From positions 266,214,948 to 266,278,947 of the forward strand of contig JAHLJT010000631.1 of the NCBI GenBank assembly GCA_031308135.1: a stretch of 64,000 bases of DNA, given 5' to 3'. Below, piece by piece: positions 12,481 to 23,775 of this stretch. The stretch comes from Acheta domesticus (Eukaryota > Arthropoda > Insecta > Orthoptera > Gryllidae). How positions within the stretch are numbered: position 1 is the first letter of the stretch; each line of letters starts with the position of its first letter. The notes under the pieces were generated by a model. The model was given only the letters and a program-made list of their open reading frames with translations, was not told the DNA's origin and searched no databases. Made by a program: the position numbers and the translations under genes.

Positions 12481-13249
12481 AGGAAACAGGTAAAATGATT
12501 TGCGATCCTTCTGTAGTTTGTAATTATTACAACCATAGACACTACAAACGCAACCCCTTCATGCCATTTATGAAAAAAATTCAAAAATAATAAAAAGAAC
12601 GCCTGGCAAACATTAAAAAAACCTACTCTCTCTCACTTGCTTTTTTTGTAATACAGATTCTTCCCGTGCTCGCACTCCTAAATCCAGCTGAGCGCTGTAG
12701 TTTACACTTCGAGCCGCTGGAGAGCGCTGCTTCTGACTGTCACCAAAAGTTTCGACGAGTTTCCACTATTACAAAGATATATAAGATATAGATCGCTCAT
12801 TGGCCCGCCATATTTGAAGCCAAGATTGCGCGTGGCAGCCATGACAGTTGTTGGCAAAAGGCTTTCATGAAAAGGTTATGCTATTTTATGCATCCATAAG
12901 GCAAAATAAAACTGCACATTTCTGCTTTCTAAACACATCGAAAACTTTTGATATATAAGAAACTAAATGGTAAATAATAATTCTTTGCTTGATGATTGTC
13001 ATTCTGACTGAAAGAGAACACATACATTAAAGGAAAATATTATTAGGAACTACTAGGAAGGAGAGTAAATACATTTCATACAGTGTAAAAAACAAGCTTT
13101 TATTTGCAAGGTAATTTTTTACTGACCTCTAAAAGTAATTAATTTTTTCAGAGTTTGGCGTACATGTTTGCCTCTTATATTTAGGGACTGCTTTTTGGCA
13201 ATGAAGTTCATCCGAACATTAAAATATATATCTACAATAGTTTTTATCA

Positions 13250-14315
13250 GTAAGGAGTAGTGACTTTCCTCCCCAAAATCAACCGCAGTAAAAAGACGTT
13301 CATGACATTCATGTCCATCACTCTATGCAGTACATTAATTTTTAGAGCTTGCAGTACTTTTGTGGATGGTAACTTATTAACAGAGCAGTTACTCCTGTAT
13401 TGAGTTTCTGAAAATGAAGCGTGAGTGCAAACTTCTTTGCAGACTCTGTATAGTTCTGGCCACTTTGTTCTATCAATTCCTTTAAAACACCAGCAAATAC
13501 ATTTCTGAACATGGGCACTGCAGAAGGGCAAATACGCTGTTCTAAATCTGCGATGGTCTCTTGCAGTCTGGAAATATTGCTGTTTCTTCTTCTTACTTTC
13601 TGTTGCATTATCTTCAGTTTCCTTTTTAATTCACTGTTCCTTTCTTCCAGAACCTTAAGTTTTTTGGAAGGACTACACTGCTCATTGGTTTCATTACCAC
13701 AATTTTCATTATTTAGAGGCACTTCACTACACTCATCTTCTTGGGAACACTGCTCAGGTACAACTCGCTTCAGAATTGGGCGAGGTTTTACCTCACGTTC
13801 CTTCAGATGGTGTGGGAAATCAAATCTTGAAGGAATGCTACCTTCCTTCAAGTGCCTTCTATCATTGCACAACCTGTAATTATACGAAAAGTGTTAATAA
13901 ATATAAAAGTATTGATAAAATATGTATAACACAATGTTCTAAGGTGTATCAAACCAACGCCCTCTTTCTAGAGGGCGTTGATCAACCAATGGTATCAAAA
14001 TAAGAATTTTACCTAAAGCACGAAGGTTCATAATGTTCTGAACATAACCTCTCACTCGGAGTTGGTGTCCAATTCTTCCTCTTCATTGACACAATCCACT
14101 TCTTCAGAAGATCGTTGTTTTTCAGAGGAAAGCTAAAAAAAATCAAGGTTAAAAATAGAATGATGTCACTTTTGTAGCATACTCTACCAAAAACTCAAAT
14201 AGTATTTCAGAGTCGAAGTTTCAAATCGTATCTTTAGTACTTACCTATGAAAAGTAATTCCAGATCCTTTTTTGAATCTGTTAGTGCAGTTGTACGCAGC
14301 ACATGAAACAGGCAT
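13250..14315 (-). pseudogene. THAP-domain P-element-like transposase, truncated
   Basis: Spliced minus-strand gene. Exon 1 is 14315-14245 (starts MPVSCAAYNC), exon 2 is 14132-14013 (FPLKNNDLLKKW...LCSEHYEPSC), exon 3 starts at 13873 (LCNDRRHLKEGSIPSRFDFP). Donors GTAAGT and GTAAAA and their AG acceptors give one frame. C-x4-C plus LCSEH supply the C2CH zinc ligands, and IPSRFDFP matches the AVPTIF-type box, so the DNA-binding THAP domain is complete. A Lys/Glu-rich coiled coil follows (about 13650-13560), then FALTLHF, typical of P-element/THAP9 transposases. One frameshift near 13380 moves the homologous frame (NKLPSTKVLQALK) and it ends near 13247. The RNase-H-like catalytic part is missing. 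A host-adopted THAP protein is possible but the frameshift argues against it. Confidence 0.7.
13955..13980. repeat. 10-bp-stem hairpin in the THAP intron
   Basis: CAACGCCCTC and GAGGGCGTTG are perfect complements separated by 6 nt, between THAP exons 2 and 3. Confidence 0.6.
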
Positions 14316-14664
14316 GCTTATGAATGCTCTCGCGCAAACTGCACGACAGAAAATCTCGAAATATTGGCAAAAAAAGTACCTATACCACAACGATAGCACA
14401 TGCGCTAGAGTATGTTTTGCCAACAACTGTCATGGCGACCGCCGGGGCAGTTGGCTTCACTTTGCTCTATCTATAGAGTATATACGTGAGCCATCTATAT
14501 CATATATATCATTGCACTATTATCTTTTATACTATTTGACAGTGGCACGCCTAGCGGCACCGTGCCATACCACGAGCTTCTCTGCGTCACTAGCGTCGGG
14601 AGAGGAAACTATTAATAACTACGCCATTTAAGGATGGCGTTGTCTCTTGCGGGCGTGGAGAGGC

Positions 14665-14719
14665 GATTTCGTCGTGGCACTCCTGCCACGGACTCCCGCT
14701 CGTGACATCGACCTTGACA
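14665..14719 (+). repeat. 56-bp dispersed motif, copy 2
   Basis: Reads GATTTCGTCGTGGCAC, then GACTCCCGCTCGTGAC, then ATCGACCTTGACA. It matches the minus strand of 527-582 along its length. Confidence 0.6.
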
Positions 14720-15456
14720 ACACTGGATTAAACCGTCAAATCAAGCATGGTCAACAGTTTTCGCCTCAATACTCTGTATACTCTACGCGATAGTAAAGAT
14801 TTCATTATTTCTGGCGGAAAGGGCTATCAACTATTCTGCGATTGAAATTCTGTAATATATTCACGATTAGACCTAACAAACACAGATCTCGTTCAGAATA
14901 TGTTTTACAACTTGAAATAATATTATAATCAAAATGACTCCTTTCGCTGTTCTAGGCATATCAGATAATAAATAATTTTAAAAAATATAATTTGTAGATT
15001 GTAATTACATTATCATAAAGACAATAAATATGAGGAAAAGTCACAATGAAAGAAAACACTTAATTGGATTCATCATTGAAGAGCCAACATTTTGGCCTCT
15101 GCCACCTTTCAAGTAAGAATGGTATTATGGCAAGACATGCTGAGTCGCTCTTTAGAAATTCATTGTTTCCATATTTCTACAAAATACAAAATACGAGTGT
15201 ATTTCTAATAAAAGATGGTATCTTCAATATTTAATTGCTATTTTTCTCTAGTTAAGAGTCATAGTTTTCTCTTGAATAAGTATTTTACACGCGATCTATT
15301 TTTAAATGAATCGTGTGCATCTTGAACTTTCATTGTAGGAATGATATCGATCACAAATACTTAAAATTATTATAAGATAATAAATTGATATTATTATTAA
15401 CACAGACACACACAAAAACGTTCTCAGACCCAAAACATGACAAAGACATGACATGT

Positions 15457-15458
<2 letters not shown>
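14720..15458. other. intergenic, nothing recognised
   Basis: AT-rich sequence without open frames of note, splice-bounded exons or repeats that I can match elsewhere in the window. Confidence 0.6.

Positions 15459-15541
<83 letters not shown>
15459..15541. repeat. (CT)n(AT)n compound microsatellite
   Basis: CT units to about 15496, followed directly by AT units to 15541, at the left edge of a family R copy. Confidence 0.95.
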
Positions 15542-15544
<3 letters not shown>

Positions 15545-16220
15545 GCGCTAAATCCGAATCTGGAGCCACAATTGCGCCATCATCCCCCAGTTTTTTATCT
15601 CAAAAAATCCCTGTGAAATTGTATTTTTTACTTTACAGTATACCTACAAATATACGGAGTAATATACGTTGTATAGGGAAAGTTTTGGAGTTCCCTGATA
15701 CGAAAAATGTGGTTCTTTTCAAAACGTACATCTGTACATCCGTCCGTCCGTCCGTCAGTCTGTGAACAACACTAGCACCTAAATCGTAAGTACGATTTCT
15801 TTCAAAATGAATATTCTCCAGTCGATCTGGTTCTACTCGAGGCGCCGCGGTTTTGAAAAATATTCTTCAAAATTTGGGTTACTTTACATTAGCCCCCCAG
15901 ACATTTTCAATTTTTTTTCAAAAACCGCTCCACATTTTTATTTAATTTCTTGTAATAATAGAGTAAAATATACTTATTAAGGTGGCATGAGTCCGATTTC
16001 CACAGTTAACATTGAATTTTCGAAAATTTCAAAAGTTTGAATTTTTTGTCGTCTTCCTGCAACTATATAACTCAAGATACAGATTTTTCTTTCAAATGGA
16101 ATTTGTTCTCCAAAGTGAGTTCTTTCATTAAAGTCCTGTACTAATTTGAAAATTTTAGTAGTTTTCTGGCATTATTGTGCGAAATATTCGTATTTGCAAT
16201 TTTAAAAAATTACAAAAACA

Positions 16221-17535
16221 AGTGTCGGATATAGCGGAGGTGCACCTCTTCCCCTTCAAACTCCTTAGCCCGCGCCGAGTGTGACATCTTCCACCGGACG
16301 GGGCAGGAGCCGTTACAACCGCCAGCGAAGGGTGGTATTCGGTCTTCGGAGCTGGTCGAGGCAGGCAGAGACATGTTGTCGCGTAAAAGGCATGGCGGCG
16401 TGGCCAGAGCATATTCATGCTGACTCCTATCCCTAGCCATCCGGGATATTTTAGTATGTGCGACAGTGACCATTTGTTTTATCAATGTGTCGTGGGTTTT
16501 AAGTCCAGTTTCAGTATTTCGTTTGCTCGTTCTCTTCTAATTGAAGACGCAAGAAGCGTGCAAAGGTTTTCGCACGTGTAAGCCACATGGCCGAGTGGCG
16601 TGTTTCCTCTTGTCGCCTGCAAATTGCCTTATGTCCAGGCTCACAACTGTGTGTACCTACAATTTGGATGATTCCCCTCTGTGTGGCATGTTCTGGTCGA
16701 GGGCAAACCGACGACAGAAGACGGCTGCGAGGTTTAGAACTTGCACGTATACTACTGGCAACCTCCTGGAGCAACACACACTCCGTAAAAGTTGTAACGT
16801 AACCCAATTGTTTGTAATAATTCTCAACACATTACATGGTACCTATGCTGTCTACACAGCATGTTTATTTCATTAAGTTAATGTTGTGTTAATAACATTA
16901 TTATCTTGTGTCATCAATGCTGCTTATACAGCATGTGTATTTGATTGAACTGGTTACTTGCATTAATAATTCTCAACACATTACATGGTACCTGTGCTGT
17001 CTACACAGCATGTTTATTTCATTAAGCTAATGTTGTGTTAATAACATTATTATCTTGTGTCATCAATGCTGCTTATACAGCATGTGTATTTGATTGAACT
17101 GGTTACTTGCATTAATAACTTATAATACTTTATATGGTACCTACGCTGTCCACACAGCACGTTCATTTCATTGAATTAATATTGTGTTAATAACATTAAT
17201 ACCTATGCTATTAATGCTGCATACACAGCATGTTTATTTTACTGAACTAGTTGTTTGTATCAATAACCTTAATACGTCATATGGTATCTATGCCGCTTAC
17301 AAGGCATGTTCATTTCATTGAACTAATTATTTCTATTAATAACCTCAATTCCTTATATCATGTGAATGCTGGTCATACAGCAAATTAGTTTTGTAATTAA
17401 ATTATTCACTATAATTAAATTAGATGAAAATATCTGAATTGTTTTATTGCACTCTGAGCAACCGAGGAGTGTGAGGTGAGCTGCCCCATCCAGTTTCTCC
17501 CTACAGTCCACTTGCTGGAGCAGCAAACGCTCACA
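16221..17535. mobile_element. solo-LTR-like insertion, 1315 bp
   Basis: It begins TGTCGG and ends TCACA, so it has the TG...CA ends of an LTR, and is flanked on both sides by ACAAG (16216-16220 and 17536-17540), a 5-bp target duplication. The homologous copy B near 34690 reads straight through as AAAACAAGATTTTCTC, an empty site. No gag or pol is present. The interior carries a 149-bp tandem array. An unclassified DNA element without inverted repeats is the alternative; no second copy was found in the window. Confidence 0.6.
16822..17350. repeat. tandem array, ~149-bp unit made of two ~75-bp halves
   Basis: TCTCAACACATTACATGGTA starts at 16822 and again at 16971, and a diverged third register follows near 17110. 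Each unit contains two related halves built around ATGCTG(N)CACAGCATG-like short palindromes. The first two units are nearly identical; the later ones decay. Confidence 0.8.
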
Positions 17536-18300
17536 ACAAGATTTTCTCAAAAACGGCTCCAAATGTTTTCTTTAAGCTTTTGGCATGGGTAGTGGTAAAT
17601 TACTCTCTGAGATGACATGAACGCCATATTGCTCTATTCTTTTGGTTTTTCAAAAATTACAAAAATGTATTTTTTGACTTGTTTCTCATCTCGTAATATT
17701 TACATTAGCGTAGCATTTAAATAATGTTAAGTAAAATTTCTCGAGAACTTACAGAAACGTGAAAACTAGCACAAAATTCCGCATTTTCAGAAACGCTCAA
17801 ACGTCAATTTGTACTCTTTAATAGGACGTGAACTTTATTTTGGGGCATTTTTTGTTTTTTCAAAAGTTACACAAATGTAATTTTTGAAATGTCACCCAAA
17901 CCTTTAATAAGCACTTGTAAACAATATTGTATCGTAGGTTAGAATGCTTAAAATGACTTAAAATGTGTTCCGAAAAACTCAAAATTTTCTTTGTAAAATA
18001 GAGTTTTAAATTTTCCGTTTCTAGCGCGCTTAAACGCCATTTTCTTAAAAACGGCTCTAAATTTTTCCAAGTAAATTGCCATTTAGGACTAGTACGACTG
18101 TTCTTTAATATTCAAAAATTAATATTCCTATTCTACCATTAGGAAACCGAAAAATGAAAAAATGTCAAAAAATGTACTTTGGGCGGCTATAGATGGCAGC
18201 TGACAAGAATATGTGTCAATTTCGAATTAGTGGCCCAAGACCCAAAGAAATAGAAAACTAATATGGAAAATCTGTGCTATTTCACCACTAGTTTATTTTG

Positions 18301-19202
18301 TGTGCCTGTGTATTATATAAATTTATCAACTGCCCTCCTTACCACCTTTTGTTGATAATTCAAGTTTGTTGGTAGAGGATAAGGAATGTAAGTTTCGAAT
18401 CTTTAAAATAGTTCGAGTAATATATACAACGAACAGATTATTCTGCTCAATTCTTTCTCAACTCCTTACACATTACTGATAGTGTATTAAATTTCACGTA
18501 TTTAATTTTATATCAAGCATATTGAAGAGTGAATGATGATACATTTATTCAATTTGTGAAACAACGTTATGAAACATATTCCTGTTATTTTTATCTCAGA
18601 ATTCTTATATACAACAGTAAAAAAATGAATACATTGTAAATCGATTAATATAGTTTGAAAGTGCGAAGCAAAATTGTCGGATATTTTTACGTGAATTTTT
18701 GCATGCGGAACGGACACTGCGGACAGTTTTTGAGTCAGTTTGTGTCCTCGCTCTGTGTCTTGTATTGTGTGCGACGGCTTCATAATTTGTGTAAAACAGC
18801 AATTGCGTACGTTCATTTTTAATAGCGGAAAAAGAAAATGAGGCAAGGAGTCAAAGAAAGCCCATATTCTCTTCTAAACAAATCGAGAACGACAAAAGGG
18901 GAATTTCACATATATCCCGACCCGGTGGAATAGGAAAAAATATTTTAGTTCTTTAGGACGTCTCGTGTTAAATTAGAAGCAAAATTGGATGTATTTAAAA
19001 TTATTCGATGCAAATAAATGTATTAATTGTGTACAATTACTTTGAACTAAGGGATAGAATTATAATTGTATTGATTTGTTTTTAAAATAAGAAAGTTTAA
19101 AAATATGCTGCCAGAAAGCCGACGCGTGGACAAACGTGACGAGAATGAGCGAGCGCTGAATGCATTAAATGAATTTGGAAGTTAATTGGTCGTCTTACGT
19201 AC
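18301..19202. other. intergenic, nothing recognised
   Basis: AT-rich. The minus-strand frames near 18500-18850 show no domain, signal peptide or splice logic. Confidence 0.55.
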
Positions 19203-19324
19203 CTGCAATGGGGACGGTAAGGTATCAATATCAAAGTCACACTTGTCGGCTTGCTCTCTGAGACACGACTTGGTCTGAGCCCAGCGCTCACCCATGACAC
19301 ATCGCTCACCAGAAAGGTTTTGAT
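19203..19324 (-). CDS. candidate lone internal exon, cysteine-containing
   Basis: On the minus strand an AG acceptor (TGTATGTATAG) precedes 122 nt and a strong donor CAG|GTACGTAAG follows. One frame is fully open (2 nt plus 40 codons): QNLSGERCVMGERW, then TKSCLREQADKCDFD, then TLPSPLQ. The composition is richer in GC and in third-position variety than the flanks. Three cysteines and an N-glycosylation site (NLS) would suit a secreted protein. I do not recognise the family and found no partner exon. It could be chance or a relic exon. Confidence 0.3.
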
Positions 19325-20899
19325 CTATACATACAGAAAGACATACTTAAAGTCAAATGAATCCTCGGGCTAAAGCTAGACTAAAAATAGCGCTTGGATA
19401 CCGACTGAATGAGATTAGTAAAAGTGAAAATTATTTAAACACTTATTTTTAACTTTGAAGAAAATTGGAATAAATTTCAAGAAAACAGACTTTAAAAAAG
19501 TGAAATAAGCCTTAAAATACATTTATTCGAAATTGTCGTAAGTAATATCACAGCGCTTCGAGTGATATTTAGTTTGACTATTTCACGAACAAACACGTTA
19601 CATGAATTGAATGGATAGTTCAAATCACAGGAATTACGAAAGCTTTAGTTTCTTCAGGATGTTGGGAAGTTGAAATGTATTTTGCATTTGAGAAAAGAAA
19701 ATTTGTATATTTAATATAAATTATATATAATACTTCGCGAAGCAATTACATTTTAAAATGCAAATGGCAGATCTTTTATTTTAAAAATCTTTCACTTTTT
19801 TCCCTTTATCGGGAACATTGTATTTAGTATTCACATCATTGTGACGAGTGAGCTCTACGACGCGCAGTTCACCGGAACAGAGTTCGCCGGTTATCAGCAA
19901 CTCGGCGGTCTCGGCCACACACCGCCAATTGTGAATTCACAATTGGCTACCAAGGACGGTCGAACGCATGATGCTCGAGAGATAGGGCAGAGACGGGCGA
20001 CTGAGCGGTAGTTCGATAAAATCGTGGAGAATTCAGATCTCCATCATCCACCTTACAATACGACAGCTCCTCTCGAACATCAAAAAAGAAAAGTAGCAAT
20101 TCTTGAATGAGATAATCAGCAAATCAGTTCTTGAAAATACGATCACTATAGCACGCATAATGGTTAATATGGTGGCTGAAAAGTATGCTATGTATTCTAT
20201 ACGTCTTCTCTGTACAAAGCTTAGAGGAAACTTGTTTGTTGAGTTTCATCACCAATGAACAACTTCTTTAACTATGTAAAGAGAAGACTAGGGAAATCTA
20301 ACATTTAACAATTCTCATCTTAAACTGGAGGGTCATTAATAAATTTGCACACTTAAATGGTCGTTATATGACATTGACGATGCCAATTATTAATTATTCC
20401 ATGTTACACAAAAATGATACTGTGAAGTATTTGATAGTTATAACTAATGCAATATGAGTATTAGTTTAGTACTTTATTATTTATTTTAATAAATAATAAT
20501 GAATCCTTTGAGATGGTAAAAAATACCACCGTATTCCCCTCAGTTTAATGAACAAATATTTTCTATGGCGTTTTGCTGAAAAACGCTTCATTTCTTTCTG
20601 CTGTTTCTTAATTTCTGTAGTATGTCATATAGCCGAGGGTTTTTCCCAGTATTAACGGGGAAATTGTTTTCTTACACAAACGACAAATTCTGAATTGACA
20701 GAATTGGGATGCACATTACGTCATCCTGTATTGTTCGCGGGCCTGAGAACAGAACCAATTTTAGGCTGTCAGAATCTTAGCTCGCCTGCCAACCGTCAGA
20801 ATCGCCGAGCACTCGCTTTTCACAATCGCCTTGAAGGTACACAGCCCTTCTAGACTGACAACGGACTTTTCAAGAGGTCGAAATCTGGTTTCAGTTTTT
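19325..20899. other. intergenic, only a palindrome seen
   Basis: No gene or repeat is matched in this stretch apart from the perfect palindrome at 19924-19947. The 19850-20000 part is richer in GC than its surroundings. Confidence 0.55.
19924..19947. repeat. perfect 24-bp palindrome
   Basis: The half-site GCCAATTGTGAA is followed directly by its exact complement with no spacer, in otherwise non-repetitive sequence. Confidence 0.9.
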
Positions 20900-21560
20900 A
20901 CTTTCTCGCTTCCGCTTAGGTAGTAGAGAGAACCTTATGAAATGGTATGGGGGTAATGGGGTGAATTTTAGGCAGAAAACCTCTTATAAAGGGACACTGG
21001 TGATGAAAAAGTGGATAAGTCTAATTGGTAAATTTAGAAAAAAAATCTCTAATATGTGATGTATCCAGAATCCGTATTTTGTATGTCCTTGTTACCGGAA
21101 AATCGAATCACGGCAAAATATCTGTTCGTCTGTCATCCACGCTAGCGTCTAAACCGTTCAGCCGATTTCTTCAGAACTGATACTCGATCTGGCTGATGTT
21201 GCGGCTCCTTGAATTTGAAACCGATATTTTAATTTGTGTGTGTGGACATTACATGAAGCCCCTGAGGCATTTTCAAAATTTTCAAAAAACTGCTCCAACT
21301 TTTTTTATTAAAGTTTGTTGTTGAATAGTGGGAAGGACATATAAGAGAATGGTGCAGGTCTCATGGTCGTTAAAAGCCCTGATTTTTTCAAAATTTAAAA
21401 AATGCAAAAATTTATCGGCATTTTCCTACTAAAATTGCAAAGATACATTTTTTTCGCAATGAAATATGTTCATCAAAAGCATCTTCAAACAAGGTCGCTT
21501 TGAAATCATGGAAAATGTGTATTTTTGTGTAATTTGGAGTCAAACATAGTCGCCCGCTCC
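20900..21560 (+). repeat. dispersed repeat family R, copy 3
   Basis: Carries the family blocks GGCAGAAAACCTCTTAT, AAAAAGTGGATAAG, TCTGTTCGTCTGTC, CGTCTAAACCGTTCAGCCGA and ACATTACATGAAGCC in the same order as 5340-5927. Confidence 0.65.
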
Positions 21561-23449
21561 CGAATATCCTGTGCATCGTGAACGTAATATGATGGGTTAT
21601 TCCAGGCAGTTGGCTGCTATGTAAGTTAGAATTTGTATTTTATTTCACATTTGATTGTTAGTTTCTTACCTTCGAGCATTTGTTAACTATTTATAAATAA
21701 ACCTTTTTGAAATGATTTAAAACCTATTTGATTATCCATATTCTTTGTCCATGTTGCGAGAAGTGTATTCGCATTCTCAGTATACGAATGTATTTTCTTT
21801 CAACCAATCAAAAAACCTAAATTGAAATTAGCCCAATTATTTTTTTCCCTCTTAATCATACGATTTAAATGTAATACGAAAGAAAAATTGATAGCCTTCA
21901 GCAAATATCACATTGTATTGCGACAAAGGCATTCCGTCCCTAGAGACCGTAACTGTAGTTCTGTGAATTGTCTCATTTTTGGGACATTATTTAGCTGTAT
22001 GAAAGGCAGTTATAATTGTCCAATTTCTGTTGATATTGGCTAGAAAATACTGAGTTTTTGCATCTAGTGTTCTACGATTCGTAATGAGTTTTACAAAAAA
22101 ATGATGACTGAGATATGTTAATTCAGACAGAAATTGCAATTTAAATAGTATTACGTAATGATTACTAGGAGCGAGAAAGTTGGTGCTGTAATCACTATTT
22201 CTAGGTGCTAGGTAATCAAATTAGCAAACGTCACGAATTGGAAGTTAAAGAAAAAAAATTCCACACTTTTTATGACACAAATCAACACTGCTACCCTAGA
22301 GAGGAATCTTCTCCTAGAAGAGAAATTTATCATTATTAAATGTACTCATACCTAAGTTTGCATGCATGGTTATTCAGGTAGAAGAGTAGACATATGCACG
22401 AAATGAGATTGCGTTATTTATTTCAGACGTTATATCTACTGGCCGCAGTGAAGTAAAACTATCGTATTAAACAATGTTAACATTACTAACTCGCTTTCTA
22501 TCTGTACCACTTCGTACCACACGCGCCCGCTCCAGTGAGTCACGGTGACCCTGAATCCCACGCGTAGCGCCTCTTCAGAAAGCAGAGATACGGGAGCCCT
22601 AACAGAGTGTCAACTTCTGCCAATGATATTATTATGAGATTAGCTTCATAGTTACAAACGATCAACAGAAACGTGACAACAGACAATTACTACACAAGCT
22701 ATTCTTTGTGAAAATGGTTATTAGATATTGGTTTGACTACGAAAAAAATAGAAATACTTCTAGAGGTTCTACCTAACAAAACATGAGAAATAGAATACTT
22801 TTGCATTCCAAAATAACGTTACTCCTAGTTTCTTATGTACAAGAGGAAAGTAGAGCGGTTGTGTTTTTTCAAAATGCATGACAAACCTGACATTGACACG
22901 AGATAGCCATGGGTAATCCTGGATTATACTGCTATAAAGGAGTCGTGAACTCTGTGGATCGGATTCACAGCACACATTCGCGTTACCAGAGGGTGGCCAA
23001 AGTCTCATTTCTTCAGAATATTACAGGTGTAATGGAAATGTTCTCTCAAAAGGCATGAAGAAAGACTATGTAAGAAGCTGCAGAAAAATTCGGGATAATT
23101 CGACCTTTACTTTGAATCTCATTAGGGAAGAAGAGCAAAAATTATTTCACTTCCTTTGGATCTGATGTCAAAGAATAGAAAAAAACTTTAACAATTTCTC
23201 AAAACTCTTGCAATGCTGCGATAGCACTAAATGAAAAGCACACTAACTAGGCGTGGCTGCATGACTGATACAGTAAAGAAAATGAAATTAGTTTAAACAT
23301 TGCAAAATGTATTGAAGCCTACGAGGCACAAAAGAATAATTATTCTAAACACATGTCTAGACTTTACACACCAGACTACACTCTTAGTAAAAATGCTCCT
23401 CATTTTACACATCTGGCTAGTAAGGGGGGTCTAAATGCACACACAAAAT
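21561..23449. other. intergenic, nothing recognised
   Basis: The frames at 21822-22043 and 22769-23008 were examined; the first lacks an ATG start and neither shows a known domain. No repeat was matched. Confidence 0.55.
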
Positions 23450-23775
23450 GCCCTTCGCTGACGGCAAATGTCCACGGGCTGGATTCGCTCTCCGTGGTCC
23501 AGCGCTCTGTAGTCCAGCGTGTCTACTCCACGCACATTCTCCTCCTTAGCCGCCGTTTTGCCCTCTGCCACGCCAGCCCCGCCTCTCCCAGCCACACCCC
23601 CTGGTCTCTCCGGGCGAGTGGAAGGGGGGCCAGTCGGGCGGGCGGGCAGGTGGAGGGAGAGAGCGGCGACGGTGGCGGTGGCGACGGTGCCGGCAGCGTG
23701 GGGATGGCCTGACATCAGACGCGCGCCTCCCGATGCACGAGGCAGTGCTCCATGCGCAGAGGCGCAGGGGAAACA
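23450..23775. other. GC- and CpG-rich island
   Basis: About 325 bp rich in GC and CpG, sharply bounded by AT-rich DNA (ATTAATTAATTAA follows at once). Open frames exist on both strands, as expected by chance in GC-rich DNA. It could be a CpG-island promoter, a GC-rich transposon end or an untranslated exon; no downstream gene was found. Confidence 0.6.

Larger units (their letters stand above)
12735..14546 (-). mobile_element. P-like (THAP) DNA transposon with long inverted ends
   Basis: A perfect 19-bp inverted match (ATGACAGTTGTTGGCAAAA at 12841-12859 against its complement at 14415-14433) is extended outward by shorter matching blocks: TGAAGCCAA, GATATATAAGATATAGAT against GATATATATGATATAGAT, and CTGTCA. 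The inverted arms are thus about 120 bp. Between them is a minus-strand THAP and P-transposase-like gene that stops after the first part of the transposase. No catalytic core is found in the roughly 400 bp left before the other arm, so the element is internally deleted. Outer limits and target duplication could not be set. Confidence 0.65.
15640..18300 (+). repeat. dispersed repeat family R, long copy A
   Basis: Left part 15640-16220 and right part 17536-18300 match 33690-34841 and 36780-37200 block by block: TATACGGAGTAATATACGT, GTATAGGGAAAGTT, a TCCG/TCTG tract, AACACTAGCACCTAAATC, then GAAACCGAAAAATGAAAAAA near the right end. The copy is interrupted by the LTR-like insert at 16221-17535; copy B gives the uninterrupted site. 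No protein is encoded. Confidence 0.65.

Noticed and set aside
16822..17350. CRISPR-like periodic array
   Set aside because: The 149-bp period has no short constant repeat with unique spacers; it is an ordinary tandem repeat in a eukaryotic genome.
21822..22043. 73-codon frame with five cysteines that resembles a secreted peptide
   Set aside because: The first codon is TTG; no ATG near the hydrophobic stretch and no promoter.
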